The notes beneath the pieces were generated by a model. The model did not search any database. It was not told where the DNA came from and was given only the letters and a program-made list of their open reading frames with translations. From an uncultured Spirochaetaceae bacterium (GTDB lineage Bacteria; Spirochaetota; Spirochaetia; Sphaerochaetales; Sphaerochaetaceae), in assembly GCA_944389075.1 (NCBI GenBank), contig CALXLA010000020.1:1-64000 (forward strand): a DNA stretch of 64,000 nt. Direction: 5' to 3'. How positions within the stretch are numbered: the stretch's first letter is position 1; every line of letters begins with the position of its first letter. Positions 25,809-33,761 of the stretch are shown one piece after another. Both the position numbers and the translations under genes were made by a program.

Positions 25809-25836
25809 TAAAAAAGCTCCCCTGAGAAGAGGAGCT
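25809..25836 (-). terminator. Terminator of tRNA-Gly
   Basis: On the minus strand GCTCC-N10-GGAGC followed by TTTTTT, 7 bases after the tRNA. Confidence 0.88.
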
Positions 25837-25842
25837 CGTTCA

Positions 25843-25914
<72 letters not shown>

Positions 25915-25930
25915 ACAACCAACAGGCAGT

Positions 25931-25959
25931 ACATTACACTAAGTGCGGAAGTGTGTCAA
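25931..25959 (-). promoter_or_regulatory. Promoter of tRNA-Gly
   Basis: Minus strand TTGACA (25959-25954), 17-bp spacer, TAATGT (25936-25931), 17 bases before the tRNA. Confidence 0.75.
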
Positions 25960-26058
25960 TAACCTTTCGGAAGATGTCTTGATCAATTCTGTCACTGACC
26001 TGATATCCTGTACAGACAATCAACTACTGATAATGATCTGATGTCAGCCATATGCTGT

Positions 26059-26076
26059 TATCAATTATAATTGATA
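26059..26076. promoter_or_regulatory. Perfect 18-bp palindrome
   Basis: TATCAATTATAATTGATA reads identically on both strands, between tRNA-Gly and the type I toxin locus. A TATAAT lies at 26090-26095. It may be an operator; the protein that would bind it is unknown. Nothing else is seen between 25960 and 26160. Confidence 0.4.
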
Positions 26077-26194
26077 CCTGTATATAGTTTATAATTGCAA
26101 ATATCTATTTGATGGCAATAAGCTGAATTCACAAAGTTGTGCAATACAGGTATATGCTTTTTGTAGCCGACATTGTTAATCTTAAATATGGAAA

Positions 26195-26280
26195 GAGGCA
26201 CTGCCGATAGACGGCTGACCTCACAATCTTAGTCTACAAGACCGTCCAGATGTGCAAGATCTTGGGCGGCCTTACTTTTT
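26195..26280 (+). ncRNA. Predicted antisense antitoxin RNA of the holin-like toxin
   Basis: A plus-strand promoter is suggested by TTGTAG (26161-26166), 16-bp spacer, TAAATA (26183-26188). The transcript would contain a GAGG/CCTC-GCCG/CGGC hairpin (26195-26222) and end at GACCGTCC/GGGCGGCC followed by TTACTTTTT, an intrinsic terminator that reaches into the last codons of the toxin gene. It is therefore antisense to the 3' end of the toxin mRNA, as in the txpA/RatA and bsrG/SR4 pairs of Bacillus. The ends are estimates. Confidence 0.55.
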
Positions 26281-26343
26281 CAGAACAATTATTACCAGAC
26301 TGATGATGGAAATCACCAGTGACAGCAATTCAAAGTCCGTCAT
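26272..26343 (-). CDS. Putative holin-like toxin (Hol_Tox type), 23 aa
   Basis: A very short gene encoding MTDFELLSLVISIISLVIIVLKK after a perfect AAAGGAGGT with a normal spacer. The pattern Mt-x-[FY]-E-x-LSL followed by one hydrophobic helix and a basic end is that of the putative holin-like toxins (TxpA/BsrG-related, Pfam Hol_Tox), small membrane peptides of type I toxin-antitoxin systems. The flanking layout also fits: a leader that can hide the ribosome binding site, a GC-rich hairpin after the stop, and an opposing transcript over the 3' end. The family is best known from Firmicutes, so transfer into this lineage is possible. Confidence 0.8.
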   Translation of the reverse strand: MTDFELLSLVISIISLVIIVLKK

Positions 26344-26351
26344 AAGCGTTA

Positions 26352-26384
26352 CCTCCTTTACCATCCAGAAGACAGATCCGGAGG
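26352..26384 (-). promoter_or_regulatory. Leader hairpin that can sequester the toxin ribosome binding site
   Basis: In the toxin mRNA the GGAGG of the ribosome binding site (26352-26356 on the plus strand as CCTCC) can pair with CCTCC 23 bases upstream (26380-26384). This would block translation of the full-length transcript, as known for related type I toxins. Confidence 0.5.
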
Positions 26385-26506
26385 CATCCTCTTCAAATCC
26401 CCATACGAGGCGAAGAGGTCAGCTACCTACCATCAAAAGACAGTACCTTGGATAGTAATATGGGAAAATACTGAGTCTGTCAGCATTGAATGTTGGATTA
26501 GTATGA

Positions 26507-26537
26507 GGAATCAGCCACGATTGCAGCGACTGATTCC
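26507..26537 (-). terminator. Inverted repeat behind the alpha-galactosidase operon
   Basis: GGAATCAG-N15-CTGATTCC lies just past the alpha-galactosidase stop. The T run is weak, so it may be a terminator or a 3'-stabilising stem. Confidence 0.55.
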
Positions 26538-26542
26538 TTGGC

Positions 26543-28822
26543 TTAATCTATTGGCGTTATCACGAAGAGATCCGAGCTGTTGTCAAGCATCAGCCTTGTA
26601 TTCTCATCAAATCCGCGTCCCATGAATGTATTTGGCAGTGCTATGCCTGCCTTTTTCAGGACAGAACCGGATACTGTAATTGAGAATGGCTTATGCTGTA
26701 CCTTGCTGTAGGATTCGCCAAGCTCTCCAAGATCTTCAGGACTTATGTATTTTTCCCTTCTTTCTATCCTGTAGCTCTTATTCTCATCAGCAAATGGGAT
26801 GATCAGCCGGTGATGCCTTCCGATGTTGACTCCATTTCTGTCCTGGTATTCCATGACGATGATCTCATCATCTCCTTCAATGCTCCAGAATATGCAGTCT
26901 TTATCGAAAGAGGGGAGATGCCTGAATCTTCCAAACTGGAAAGTGCGCCTGTGGGCTTTGTAGAATGAGATCTGATTCTTTATCGCATCCATTTCATTCT
27001 CATTCATTTTCAGTATGTTCAGCTCATAGCCAAGGACTCCGAATGCCGCTGGCCCGAATCTGTCATCAAGTCCGCTTTTCCTGAGGCTCTGATGGTTAGG
27101 GGAGGCTGAGACATGGCAGCAGATCGCGCTAGGAGGGAATCCTCTCAGCGTGCCTTGCTGGATATCGATTCTTGAGCGTATATCCGTATTGTCGCTTGTC
27201 CATCCCTGATTCATGAAGGAAAGCATACCCGGATCGAATCTGTTGCCGCCTGATGCACAGAATTCGAAAAGGATTTCAGGGAAAGCAGCCTTGAGCTTTG
27301 ACATAAGCCTGTATAGTCCCTGGATATACCGGTGGAACAGCTCGCCCTGATGTCTGAGTTCCGGATTCGAGCTGTAGTAATCGCTCATGTTCCTGTTTGC
27401 ATCCCATTTCACATAATCGACATTCTTTGAAAAGACCTTTGAAAGACTGTCGAAAAGATAATCGATGACGTCTTCCCGGCTCATGTCCAATATATACTGA
27501 TGACGGCCAGGAGATGGGGTTCTTCCAGGAATCCTGATTACCCATTCAGGATGATTCTCATACAAAGCTGAATCAATGCTTATCATCTCAGGCTCTACCC
27601 AGAGGCCGAACTTGAGTCCCAGTGCATGGATTTTAGCGGAAAGCCCTTCGATTCCATCCGGAAGCCGATCCCTGTTCTCAAACCAGTCGCCGAGTCCTCT
27701 TGTATCATCTGTGCGTCTTCCGAACCATCCGTCATCCATCACGAAGAGTTCTATGCCGGCTTCCGCCGCTTTCTCTGCGAATCTGAGAAGCTTATCCTCC
27801 GTGATATCGAAATAAGCAGCTTCCCAGCTATTGAGAAGGATAGGGCGCTCCTTTTCCTGCCAGCATCCTCTGGAAATATATCGCGAAAGGAATCTGTGGA
27901 AATTCCAGGATACTCCATCAAGCCCTTCATCAGAAAGCGTCATTATGGCTTCAGGTGTTCTGAATGACTCGCCATCCTCCAGAACCCATGCGCTTCCTGC
28001 AGGATTGATGGAAGAGAGTATCCTGCACTTCGAGAACGGAGATTTCTCGATCCTCTCCAGATGGTTGCCCGAATATATCATATTGAAGCCCATGACAGTA
28101 CCACTGCTGTCATCTGCATCAGGCCTTGCCACGAAGAAGAGGCTGCTGTGCTCGCTTGATGTGAATCCTATACGTGAAGCTATATGCTCGGTGCCGATGA
28201 TTCTCCTTCTGTTCTCATGGCGCTCCCTGGCCCAGGCTCCATCGAATGATATCAGATCCCAGAGATCATCATCTGTATCAAGCTGCATCGAGGATACAGT
28301 CCTGATGACAAGCGGCTCATCCATTGAGTTCCTCACTTCAGCAGAACGCAGGATCACATCTTCTTCAGGATATACAGTATAGAATAGAGTCACTTCGATA
28401 GGTTCTATGGTGTCTGAAAGCTTCAGCTCAAGTGTCTCAGTATGGTCAGAAGAGAGCGCATATGGTGAATCGGTAAGATCTTTTCCCTTGTATATCCTGT
28501 GGCTTCGGTAGACAAGATCAAGTGTTATCAGCCCATTTCCGTATTCTGCTATAAGAGCACTTTCCCTTGTATCCCCTTTGCCAGGAGCTGAATATTCATA
28601 AAGGATATTAGAAGGAAGGTAAGCAGGATTTTCCTCATCTGCGTAGGTTCCATCGCCGATCTTTATATCTCTCGGACCTGCTATTGCTGCAATATCCTCG
28701 GAAGAAGGGAAAATCCTTCCTGTGTATGATATGTGCTCGGCATGTCCTTTCTCATCGATTCTGAATATATATGAGGTATTCTCCGTCTCAAGGAGGAATA
28801 TCCCATTCTCTGTCCTAATCAT
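26543..28822 (-). CDS. Alpha-galactosidase, GH36
   Basis: 759 residues from the ATG at 28822, which has GAAGGGA upstream (a longer frame begins 15 codons earlier without a ribosome binding site). GH36 enzymes release terminal alpha-1,6-galactose from raffinose, stachyose or melibiose. Features: an N-terminal beta-sandwich, LNSWEAAYFDITEDKLL, FVMDDGWFG, the nucleophile Asp474 in YVKWDANRNMS and the acid/base Asp544 in WTSDNTDI. No signal peptide, so it is cytoplasmic and acts after import. It is the last gene of the binding protein-permease-permease-lyase operon, which strongly suggests an alpha-galactoside as the imported sugar. Confidence 0.95.
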   Translation of the reverse strand: MIRTENGIFLLETENTSYIFRIDEKGHAEHISYTGRIFPSSEDIAAIAGPRDIKIGDGTYADEENPAYLPSNILYEYSAPGKGDTRESALIAEYGNGLITLDLVYRSHRIYKGKDLTDSPYALSSDHTETLELKLSDTIEPIEVTLFYTVYPEEDVILRSAEVRNSMDEPLVIRTVSSMQLDTDDDLWDLISFDGAWARERHENRRRIIGTEHIASRIGFTSSEHSSLFFVARPDADDSSGTVMGFNMIYSGNHLERIEKSPFSKCRILSSINPAGSAWVLEDGESFRTPEAIMTLSDEGLDGVSWNFHRFLSRYISRGCWQEKERPILLNSWEAAYFDITEDKLLRFAEKAAEAGIELFVMDDGWFGRRTDDTRGLGDWFENRDRLPDGIEGLSAKIHALGLKFGLWVEPEMISIDSALYENHPEWVIRIPGRTPSPGRHQYILDMSREDVIDYLFDSLSKVFSKNVDYVKWDANRNMSDYYSSNPELRHQGELFHRYIQGLYRLMSKLKAAFPEILFEFCASGGNRFDPGMLSFMNQGWTSDNTDIRSRIDIQQGTLRGFPPSAICCHVSASPNHQSLRKSGLDDRFGPAAFGVLGYELNILKMNENEMDAIKNQISFYKAHRRTFQFGRFRHLPSFDKDCIFWSIEGDDEIIVMEYQDRNGVNIGRHHRLIIPFADENKSYRIERREKYISPEDLGELGESYSKVQHKPFSITVSGSVLKKAGIALPNTFMGRGFDENTRLMLDNSSDLFVITPID

Positions 28823-28863
28823 ATTTGTCCCTTCGGAAAATGCCGGGGAATACCCGGCATATA

Positions 28864-30027
28864 TCAATCATACATTGAGTCAAGCGCTGTCTTCAGATCT
28901 TCCTTCAGAAGCTCAAGATCCTCGATTCCCGCATGGATTCTTATCAGTGATATCCTGTCATCAGGAATAGGCTTGCCTGGAGCAAAAACCGTTGCATTCG
29001 GGTCTATGAGGCTTTCATATCCTCCCCAGCTCACAGCTCTCTTGAAGTACTTCACATTGTCCGTGACCTTCTTCACTTTCTCGATATCCCTTGTCTTCAG
29101 CCTGAAAGAGAACAGCCCGCTTCCGCCTCTCAGCTGCTTCTTTGCAAGCTCATACTGACTGAATGATGGAAGCATGGGGTAGAGAACCGCCTCGACATCA
29201 TCTCTGGATTCGAGATATTCTGCAAGGCCAAGCGCATTCCTGTAATGGACAGGCATCCTGATTTCCAGATTCCTCAGATTGCGCATGATGAGCCAGGCCT
29301 GAAGAGGATCAGGAACCGGACCAAGAGGAAGGAACTCAGTACTGAATATATGCTGGATATCCTCCGCGCTTCCCATTATCGCTCCGCCGATTATGTCGGA
29401 ATTCCCGCCGAAGTACTTCGATGCGCTGTGAACGACGATATCGATGCCGAAGTCTATTGGATTCTGGAAGATGGGGGTTGCCCATGTATTGTCGATGATT
29501 GTCTTTATATGATGGCTCTTCGCAAGCTCAGCGACTTCCCTCAGCGGCTGCAGCTTGAATGTGAATGTAGCAGGGCTTTCAAGATAGATGACCTTCGTAT
29601 TCGGCCTTATGGCTTTCTCGAAATCCTCTATATCCGTTCCTTCCACAAATGTGACATCGACGTTGAATCTCTTGAGATATGTCAGCATCATATAGCGTGT
29701 CCAGGAGTATGAATCCTGTACGACAACGCAATGATCGCCTGACTGTACCTGAGAAAGGATCGCGCATGAAATGGCTGCGACTCCACTTGATACAAGCTTT
29801 GCTTTCTCCGCGTGCTCAAGAGCCGCGAGCTTTTCCTCACAGAGATTCACCGTGGGATTGTTTCCTCTTGAATAGAGGAAGTTGTGAGTCTCATCCGCAA
29901 GTGCATTCCTGAACTCATCGAATGATGAGAAGCAGAAAATCGATGTCTGGAAAATAGGAGGGGAGACCGCCCCTCCAGGAAGGTTCCTTTCTCCCATATG
30001 GAGAAGTATCTCGCTTACATTGCTCAT
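28864..30027 (-). CDS. PLP-dependent cystathionine beta-lyase/gamma-synthase family enzyme
   Basis: 387 residues of the Cys/Met metabolism PLP family (fold type I): YSRGNNPTVNLCEEKLAALE, SSGVAAISCAIL, IDNTWATPIFQNP and the PLP-binding lysine in VVHSASKYFGG. Enzymes of this family cleave or form cystathionine, or split methionine or cysteine; the sequence alone does not decide which. It overlaps the upstream permease by four bases (ATGA) and sits 41 bases before the alpha-galactosidase, so it is really in the sugar operon. The link between a sulfur amino acid enzyme and alpha-galactoside use is unexplained. Confidence 0.88.
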   Translation of the reverse strand: MSNVSEILLHMGERNLPGGAVSPPIFQTSIFCFSSFDEFRNALADETHNFLYSRGNNPTVNLCEEKLAALEHAEKAKLVSSGVAAISCAILSQVQSGDHCVVVQDSYSWTRYMMLTYLKRFNVDVTFVEGTDIEDFEKAIRPNTKVIYLESPATFTFKLQPLREVAELAKSHHIKTIIDNTWATPIFQNPIDFGIDIVVHSASKYFGGNSDIIGGAIMGSAEDIQHIFSTEFLPLGPVPDPLQAWLIMRNLRNLEIRMPVHYRNALGLAEYLESRDDVEAVLYPMLPSFSQYELAKKQLRGGSGLFSFRLKTRDIEKVKKVTDNVKYFKRAVSWGGYESLIDPNATVFAPGKPIPDDRISLIRIHAGIEDLELLKEDLKTALDSMYD

Positions 30028-30866
30028 CCTTTCACACCTCCATCTGTAAGGCCTGCAACGATGTACTTCTGTCCGATGCCGAATACTATCATTGTCGGAA
30101 GAAGCGCGACTATGATTCCTGCGCTCATCACTCCCCAGCTGATGCCTGTCTTGGATATGAACGAGTTAAGGGCTACAGGAACTGTCATCTTGGAACTCGA
30201 GCTCAGCACCGTGACAGCTATGAAAAGCTCATTCCATATATTGATGAATGCGAAGCAGAATATCGCTGCCATTCCGGGAAGAGTCACAGGAAGTATCACC
30301 TTGACAAGAGCCTGGAAAAGATTGCATCCATCTATCTTCGCAGCTTCCTCAAGGGATGCGGGGATTCTGTCGAAGAAGCTCTTTCCCATGATTGTGCAGA
30401 AGGCCACGACTGTCGCGACATATACGAAACCGAGAGCTATTCTGCTGTTGATCCATCCAAGTGATGAGAAAATCGTGAAGATAGGCACCATTATTATGAA
30501 CGTAGGGATCGTCTGCGTGAAATACATTCCGAGCTCGATCGCTCCCTTTGCCCTCTTGTTCGTGAATCTTGAGAGCGCGAATCCGCTCAGGATCGATATG
30601 ACCATGGCTCCGAATGCCGCGGAGAGGCTTATCACGAGAGAGTTGCGGAAGTATGTGCCGAAATCACTGAAACTGAAAAGTTCCCTGTAGCTGTTGAGGC
30701 TTGGTTTGTCAGGCCAGTACTTAAGAGGGAATGTGTAGATTTCAGTTCCGTCCTTTATGCTTGTGACGAATATCCAGAAAAGCGGCAGTATCGCGGCTAT
30801 CAGGAATATCGCCAGAAGTATGAACCTTGCTATCTTTGCTGCTATTTTCTTCTTCCGGTTGATCAT
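30024..30866 (-). CDS. ABC sugar permease, MalG type
   Basis: 280 residues with six predicted membrane helices starting at FILLAIFLIAAILPLFWIF and the EAA loop EEAAKIDGCNLFQALVKVILP, which contacts the ATPase. It is the second permease of a carbohydrate uptake CUT1 transporter. It overlaps its partner by four bases upstream and the PLP enzyme by four downstream. No ATPase (MsmX/MalK) gene is in the operon, so a shared ATPase elsewhere is expected. Confidence 0.95.
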   Translation of the reverse strand: MINRKKKIAAKIARFILLAIFLIAAILPLFWIFVTSIKDGTEIYTFPLKYWPDKPSLNSYRELFSFSDFGTYFRNSLVISLSAAFGAMVISILSGFALSRFTNKRAKGAIELGMYFTQTIPTFIIMVPIFTIFSSLGWINSRIALGFVYVATVVAFCTIMGKSFFDRIPASLEEAAKIDGCNLFQALVKVILPVTLPGMAAIFCFAFINIWNELFIAVTVLSSSSKMTVPVALNSFISKTGISWGVMSAGIIVALLPTMIVFGIGQKYIVAGLTDGGVKG

Positions 30867-31741
30867 ATATCTGCCTCGCTTGATCTGGTGAGCTTGAGAT
30901 AGATCACCGAGTATATGAAGAGGATGAGCATGATTATGACGCCAAAAGCAGAGCCCTGGCCGTAGTCATACTGCTTGAATACCTCATTTATCATCTGGGT
31001 AGCCAGTATGTTGGTACTGTTGACAGGTCCTCCATTAGTCATCGCATAGATGATGTCCGGATAGTTCACTATCCACATGGTCCTGAGAAGGATAGTGCTT
31101 ATTATTGTCGGCTTGATGTAAGGAATCGTGACGTAGAACAGCTGCTTTACGGCTCCGCATCCATCAAGCACGGATGCTTCATACAGCTCATTCGGAACAG
31201 ACTGGAGGGCTGCAAGGAGCATTATCCCGAAGAATGGAACTCCGTACCATATGTTCGTGATGATCACGCTGACCATTGCCAGTCCCGGAGTCGAAAGGAA
31301 TCCGATCGGAGTGTCTATGAGGCCAAGACGGACAAGGAAATCATTGAAAAGACCGAATTGCCCGTTGAAGAGCCATGACCAGATCAGTCCGATGGCGAAT
31401 CCTGAAAGGGCCCATGCATAGAAGACGAGCCCTGAGTAGATGCCGCGTCCCATGAATGGTTTCTTCAGCAGCAGGGCAAGCGTGAAGCCTAGCAGGAACT
31501 GGAAGATGAGCGAGAATACAAGCCATATCAGCGTATTCCACATGATCTGCCAGAAGTCAGTATATGGATCCGTGATGATGGCCTTGAAGTTGTCGAGCCC
31601 GATGAAATGGAGATTCGTCAGGTCGAACATGTTGTAGTTCTGGAAAGCCATTACGACTCCACGGACCAGCGGTATATAGAGAAATGCGAGAATAAACAGG
31701 AATGCTGGAACCATCATCAGCAGATACCACTTATTGCGCAT
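30863..31741 (-). CDS. ABC sugar permease, MalF type
   Basis: 292 residues, six predicted helices (LLMMVPAFLFILAFLYIPL at the start), with the EAA loop YEASVLDGCGAVKQLFYVTIP. It pairs with the MalG-type permease to form the channel. It is separated from the binding-protein gene by 58 bases that contain a strong hairpin. The TNGGPVNSTNILATQM stretch near the end is typical of CUT1 permeases. Confidence 0.95.
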   Translation of the reverse strand: MRNKWYLLMMVPAFLFILAFLYIPLVRGVVMAFQNYNMFDLTNLHFIGLDNFKAIITDPYTDFWQIMWNTLIWLVFSLIFQFLLGFTLALLLKKPFMGRGIYSGLVFYAWALSGFAIGLIWSWLFNGQFGLFNDFLVRLGLIDTPIGFLSTPGLAMVSVIITNIWYGVPFFGIMLLAALQSVPNELYEASVLDGCGAVKQLFYVTIPYIKPTIISTILLRTMWIVNYPDIIYAMTNGGPVNSTNILATQMINEVFKQYDYGQGSAFGVIIMLILFIYSVIYLKLTRSSEADI

Positions 31742-31765
31742 GATTCACCCCCTTGGAAAATAGAA

Positions 31766-31792
31766 ATGCCACGCACCAGGGGCACGTGGCAT
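31766..31792 (-). promoter_or_regulatory. Intercistronic hairpin between binding protein and permeases
   Basis: ATGCCACG/CGTGGCAT, an 8-bp perfect stem with an 11-base loop, then a short T-rich tract on the minus strand. In such operons this stabilises the binding-protein message or partly terminates transcription, giving more binding protein than permease. Confidence 0.65.
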
Positions 31793-31799
31793 CCGGATC

Positions 31800-33074
31800 T
31801 TAGTAACCCCAGTATTCTTTGAATGTGTTTATCGTGTCTTCTACGCTGACATTGCCCATGAGCATTGCCTGCATGCCCTGTTCCTGGATCTGTGCCCATG
31901 CCGGGTATTTCTCGGAATCGATCGGGAACTTTACGAAGATCGTATCTTCAGCGACGAGCTCATCAGCCCATGCCTGATACTTGTCAGAGCTGAAGTAGTC
32001 ATCGTTGTCATAGATTGACTGGAAGACAGGAAGCGGTCCGTAAGCCTTGCAGAACTCTGCGTTCTTCTCTGCACCATTGAGCCATGCGATGAAGTCCCAT
32101 GCCTCGTCAGGATGCTTGCTGGTCGTGGAGATCGCAAAGCCATTGTATCCATAGTCGAGATATCTGTATCCGCTTGTTCCTACCGGAAGAGGTACTACTG
32201 TATAGCAGTCCGGATCAAGCTGTCCTTCGAGAGAACCGATGACGTCAGGATCCTGCACGAGGAATGGGGTAGTGCCGGAAATGAAGCCGTTGATCTGCTC
32301 GTTGAAGCCCCAGTTGATTGAATCTGGTGGACAGCCGTTCTTGAAGAGATCCACATACTGCTCCATGGCCTTCTTGCCATTCTCATTGTCAAGCCAGTAC
32401 TTGCCATCTGTTGTCTGATAGCAGTTCTCAGTGTCGATATTGCCGACATTGCCGAACATAAGGACATCGCTGATCTTGAATGTATTCGACTTGCCTCTGA
32501 GAGCGTAGCCGAACTGATTAGGAGCCTTCTGAGAGAGCTCTTTCGATGCTTCGTACATCTCATCCATGGTAGTAGGAATCTCTATGCCATACTGCTCGAG
32601 GATATCGGTCCTTACGAGAAGAGCCTTGACGTAGAGGCATGATGTGAGAATGTATGGAGTATCATCGACATTGCGTGCGATCTCATGCGCGACAGGAAGG
32701 AAGTCATCGCTCTCTTCCCAGTTTTCGAGATACGGCGTCAGGTCGAGGAGCTTTCCGTTGTTCACGAACTGCTTCTGGGTGTAGTCCCTGACTTCGATCA
32801 CATCGAGTTCCTGATTGCTGTTGAGCATCATCGAAAGTCTGTTGTCAGCCTGCTCATAAGGTGGGCTGATCAGCTCAATCTCGATATTCGGATTAAGCGA
32901 TTCATATTCTGCGATGAGATCCTGAAGAACCTGTGTCCTTCCCGGGCTTGTCATCGTCTCGAAGAATGTGAGCTGGATCTTTCCTGAATCAGAAGCCGCT
33001 GATTCACCTGATCCCCCAGCAAATAGAAGAGCTGCCGCAAGAAGGGCAACCAGCAGTGCTGTCGCTTTTTTCAT
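31800..33074 (-). CDS. Extracellular sugar-binding protein (CUT1 family)
   Basis: 424 residues from the ATG at 33074, which has GGAGAG upstream. The signal peptide MKKATALLVALLAAALLFAG has no lipobox cysteine (the sequence continues GSGESAAS), so the mature protein is probably free in the periplasm, a pattern I associate with Sphaerochaeta-type binding proteins. The body is a family 1 solute-binding protein: IQLTFFETMTSPG, ELDVIEVRDYTQKQF, YGYNGFAIS and KHPDEAWDFIAWLNG. First gene of the operon ending with alpha-galactosidase; ligand therefore likely raffinose, melibiose or related. Confidence 0.95.
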   Translation of the reverse strand: MKKATALLVALLAAALLFAGGSGESAASDSGKIQLTFFETMTSPGRTQVLQDLIAEYESLNPNIEIELISPPYEQADNRLSMMLNSNQELDVIEVRDYTQKQFVNNGKLLDLTPYLENWEESDDFLPVAHEIARNVDDTPYILTSCLYVKALLVRTDILEQYGIEIPTTMDEMYEASKELSQKAPNQFGYALRGKSNTFKISDVLMFGNVGNIDTENCYQTTDGKYWLDNENGKKAMEQYVDLFKNGCPPDSINWGFNEQINGFISGTTPFLVQDPDVIGSLEGQLDPDCYTVVPLPVGTSGYRYLDYGYNGFAISTTSKHPDEAWDFIAWLNGAEKNAEFCKAYGPLPVFQSIYDNDDYFSSDKYQAWADELVAEDTIFVKFPIDSEKYPAWAQIQEQGMQAMLMGNVSVEDTINTFKEYWGY

Positions 33075-33097
33075 TAGTTTCTCTCCTTTTTCCTGTG

Positions 33098-33126
33098 ATT
33101 CTACCGCCACAAGAGCGTATCCGCAA
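33098..33126 (-). promoter_or_regulatory. Promoter of the alpha-galactoside operon
   Basis: Minus strand TTGCGG (33126-33121), 17-bp spacer, TAGAAT (33103-33098), about 24 bases before the start codon. No regulator gene lies next to it. Confidence 0.55.
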
Positions 33127-33243
33127 GGAAAACAATCTGTTCCGATGCTGAAGCTTCACTTCCGATGCATAGCCGTGGGACCATGAATCCGTATAAATCT
33201 GATGTATCAATCATTTTGCCTCCAATCCTGACAACCCCGGCCT

Positions 33244-33325
33244 GCAGATGGTCAGGAAAACAAAAAGCGCCACAGGGAAACCTGCAGCGCCTTTGCCATT
33301 CTGGGCAAAGAATAGGCCCATCTGC
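33244..33325 (-). ncRNA. Structured element with strong terminator, possible small RNA
   Basis: On the minus strand, in order: GCAGATGG (33325-33318 as CCATCTGC), the hairpin CTTTGCC-N6-GGCAAAG (33310-33291), a 10-bp GC-rich stem (33290-33267), a TTTTTGTTTT run (33266-33257), and CCATCTGC complementary to the first segment (33251-33244). It ends well before the sugar promoter. It could be a small RNA with its terminator or a distal terminator for rnhB. I could not match it to a known riboswitch or to 4.5S RNA. Confidence 0.4.
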
Positions 33326-33405
33326 ATTTCCAGGTCATTAGCAGAAGCTGCCAGTATCAATCTTTTTTTTTGATTGTAAGGAGTGTGCGTTCTGGATATT
33401 CTGTA

Positions 33406-33432
33406 TTGTCCATATCTTGCTTTGCATATAGA
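33406..33432 (+). promoter_or_regulatory. Candidate promoter of the PUR-domain gene
   Basis: TTGTCC (33406-33411) and TATAGA (33427-33432), 15-bp spacer; the ATG lies 32 bases downstream, after CGGAGGG. Confidence 0.45.
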
Positions 33433-33464
33433 ATCAGGTCAGATTATTCAACGGAGGGCCCATT

Positions 33465-33761
33465 ATGGGAGAGCGTGGAGAGGTCTTTTCGACCAAGCTT
33501 ATCAAGGATGACCGCACATATTTCTTCAATGTGAAGGAAAATATCTATGGCGATCTTTTTCTGAATATCGTAGAGTCGCGTCCGACGAACACAGAGGGCA
33601 GGTTCCTCAGACAGTCTGTGATTGTCTATCAGGAGGATATGGGGGAATTCATCAAGGAATTCCAGAAATCCATTGATTATATCAAGGCGCACGGAACAAG
33701 GAAGAGAGAGGATACAGGCTTCCAGAGAAGAAGGCGCAGCAGCCAGCCTAAAGAAGACTGA
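33465..33761 (+). CDS. PUR-domain nucleic-acid-binding protein (DUF3276, BpuR-like)
   Basis: 98 residues. RGEVFSTKLIKDDRTYFFNVKENIYGD and LFLNIVESRP are characteristic of the short PUR-alpha-like DUF3276 proteins; the Borrelia member BpuR binds RNA and DNA and represses the gene for the OspE-type protein Erp. The C-terminal tail (RKREDTGFQRRRRSSQPKED) is strongly basic, which fits nucleic acid binding. CGGAGGG precedes the ATG. It converges with rnhB; the last 14 bp overlap. It is a useful lineage marker because these proteins are mainly in spirochaetes and Bacteroidota. Confidence 0.85.
   Translation: MGERGEVFSTKLIKDDRTYFFNVKENIYGDLFLNIVESRPTNTEGRFLRQSVIVYQEDMGEFIKEFQKSIDYIKAHGTRKREDTGFQRRRRSSQPKED

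Noticed and set aside
26252-26455. 67-codon plus-strand frame over the type I toxin locus
   Set aside because: It is antisense to the 23-residue toxin and its leader, has no ribosome binding site, and shows no family features.
33244-33325. 4.5S (SRP) RNA or a c-di-GMP/other riboswitch
   Set aside because: The GGTCAGG and GNRA-like pieces do not sit in the conserved SRP or GEMM arrangement.
33358-33376. CAATC-T9-GATTG as a terminator
   Set aside because: The T run forms the loop rather than following the stem.
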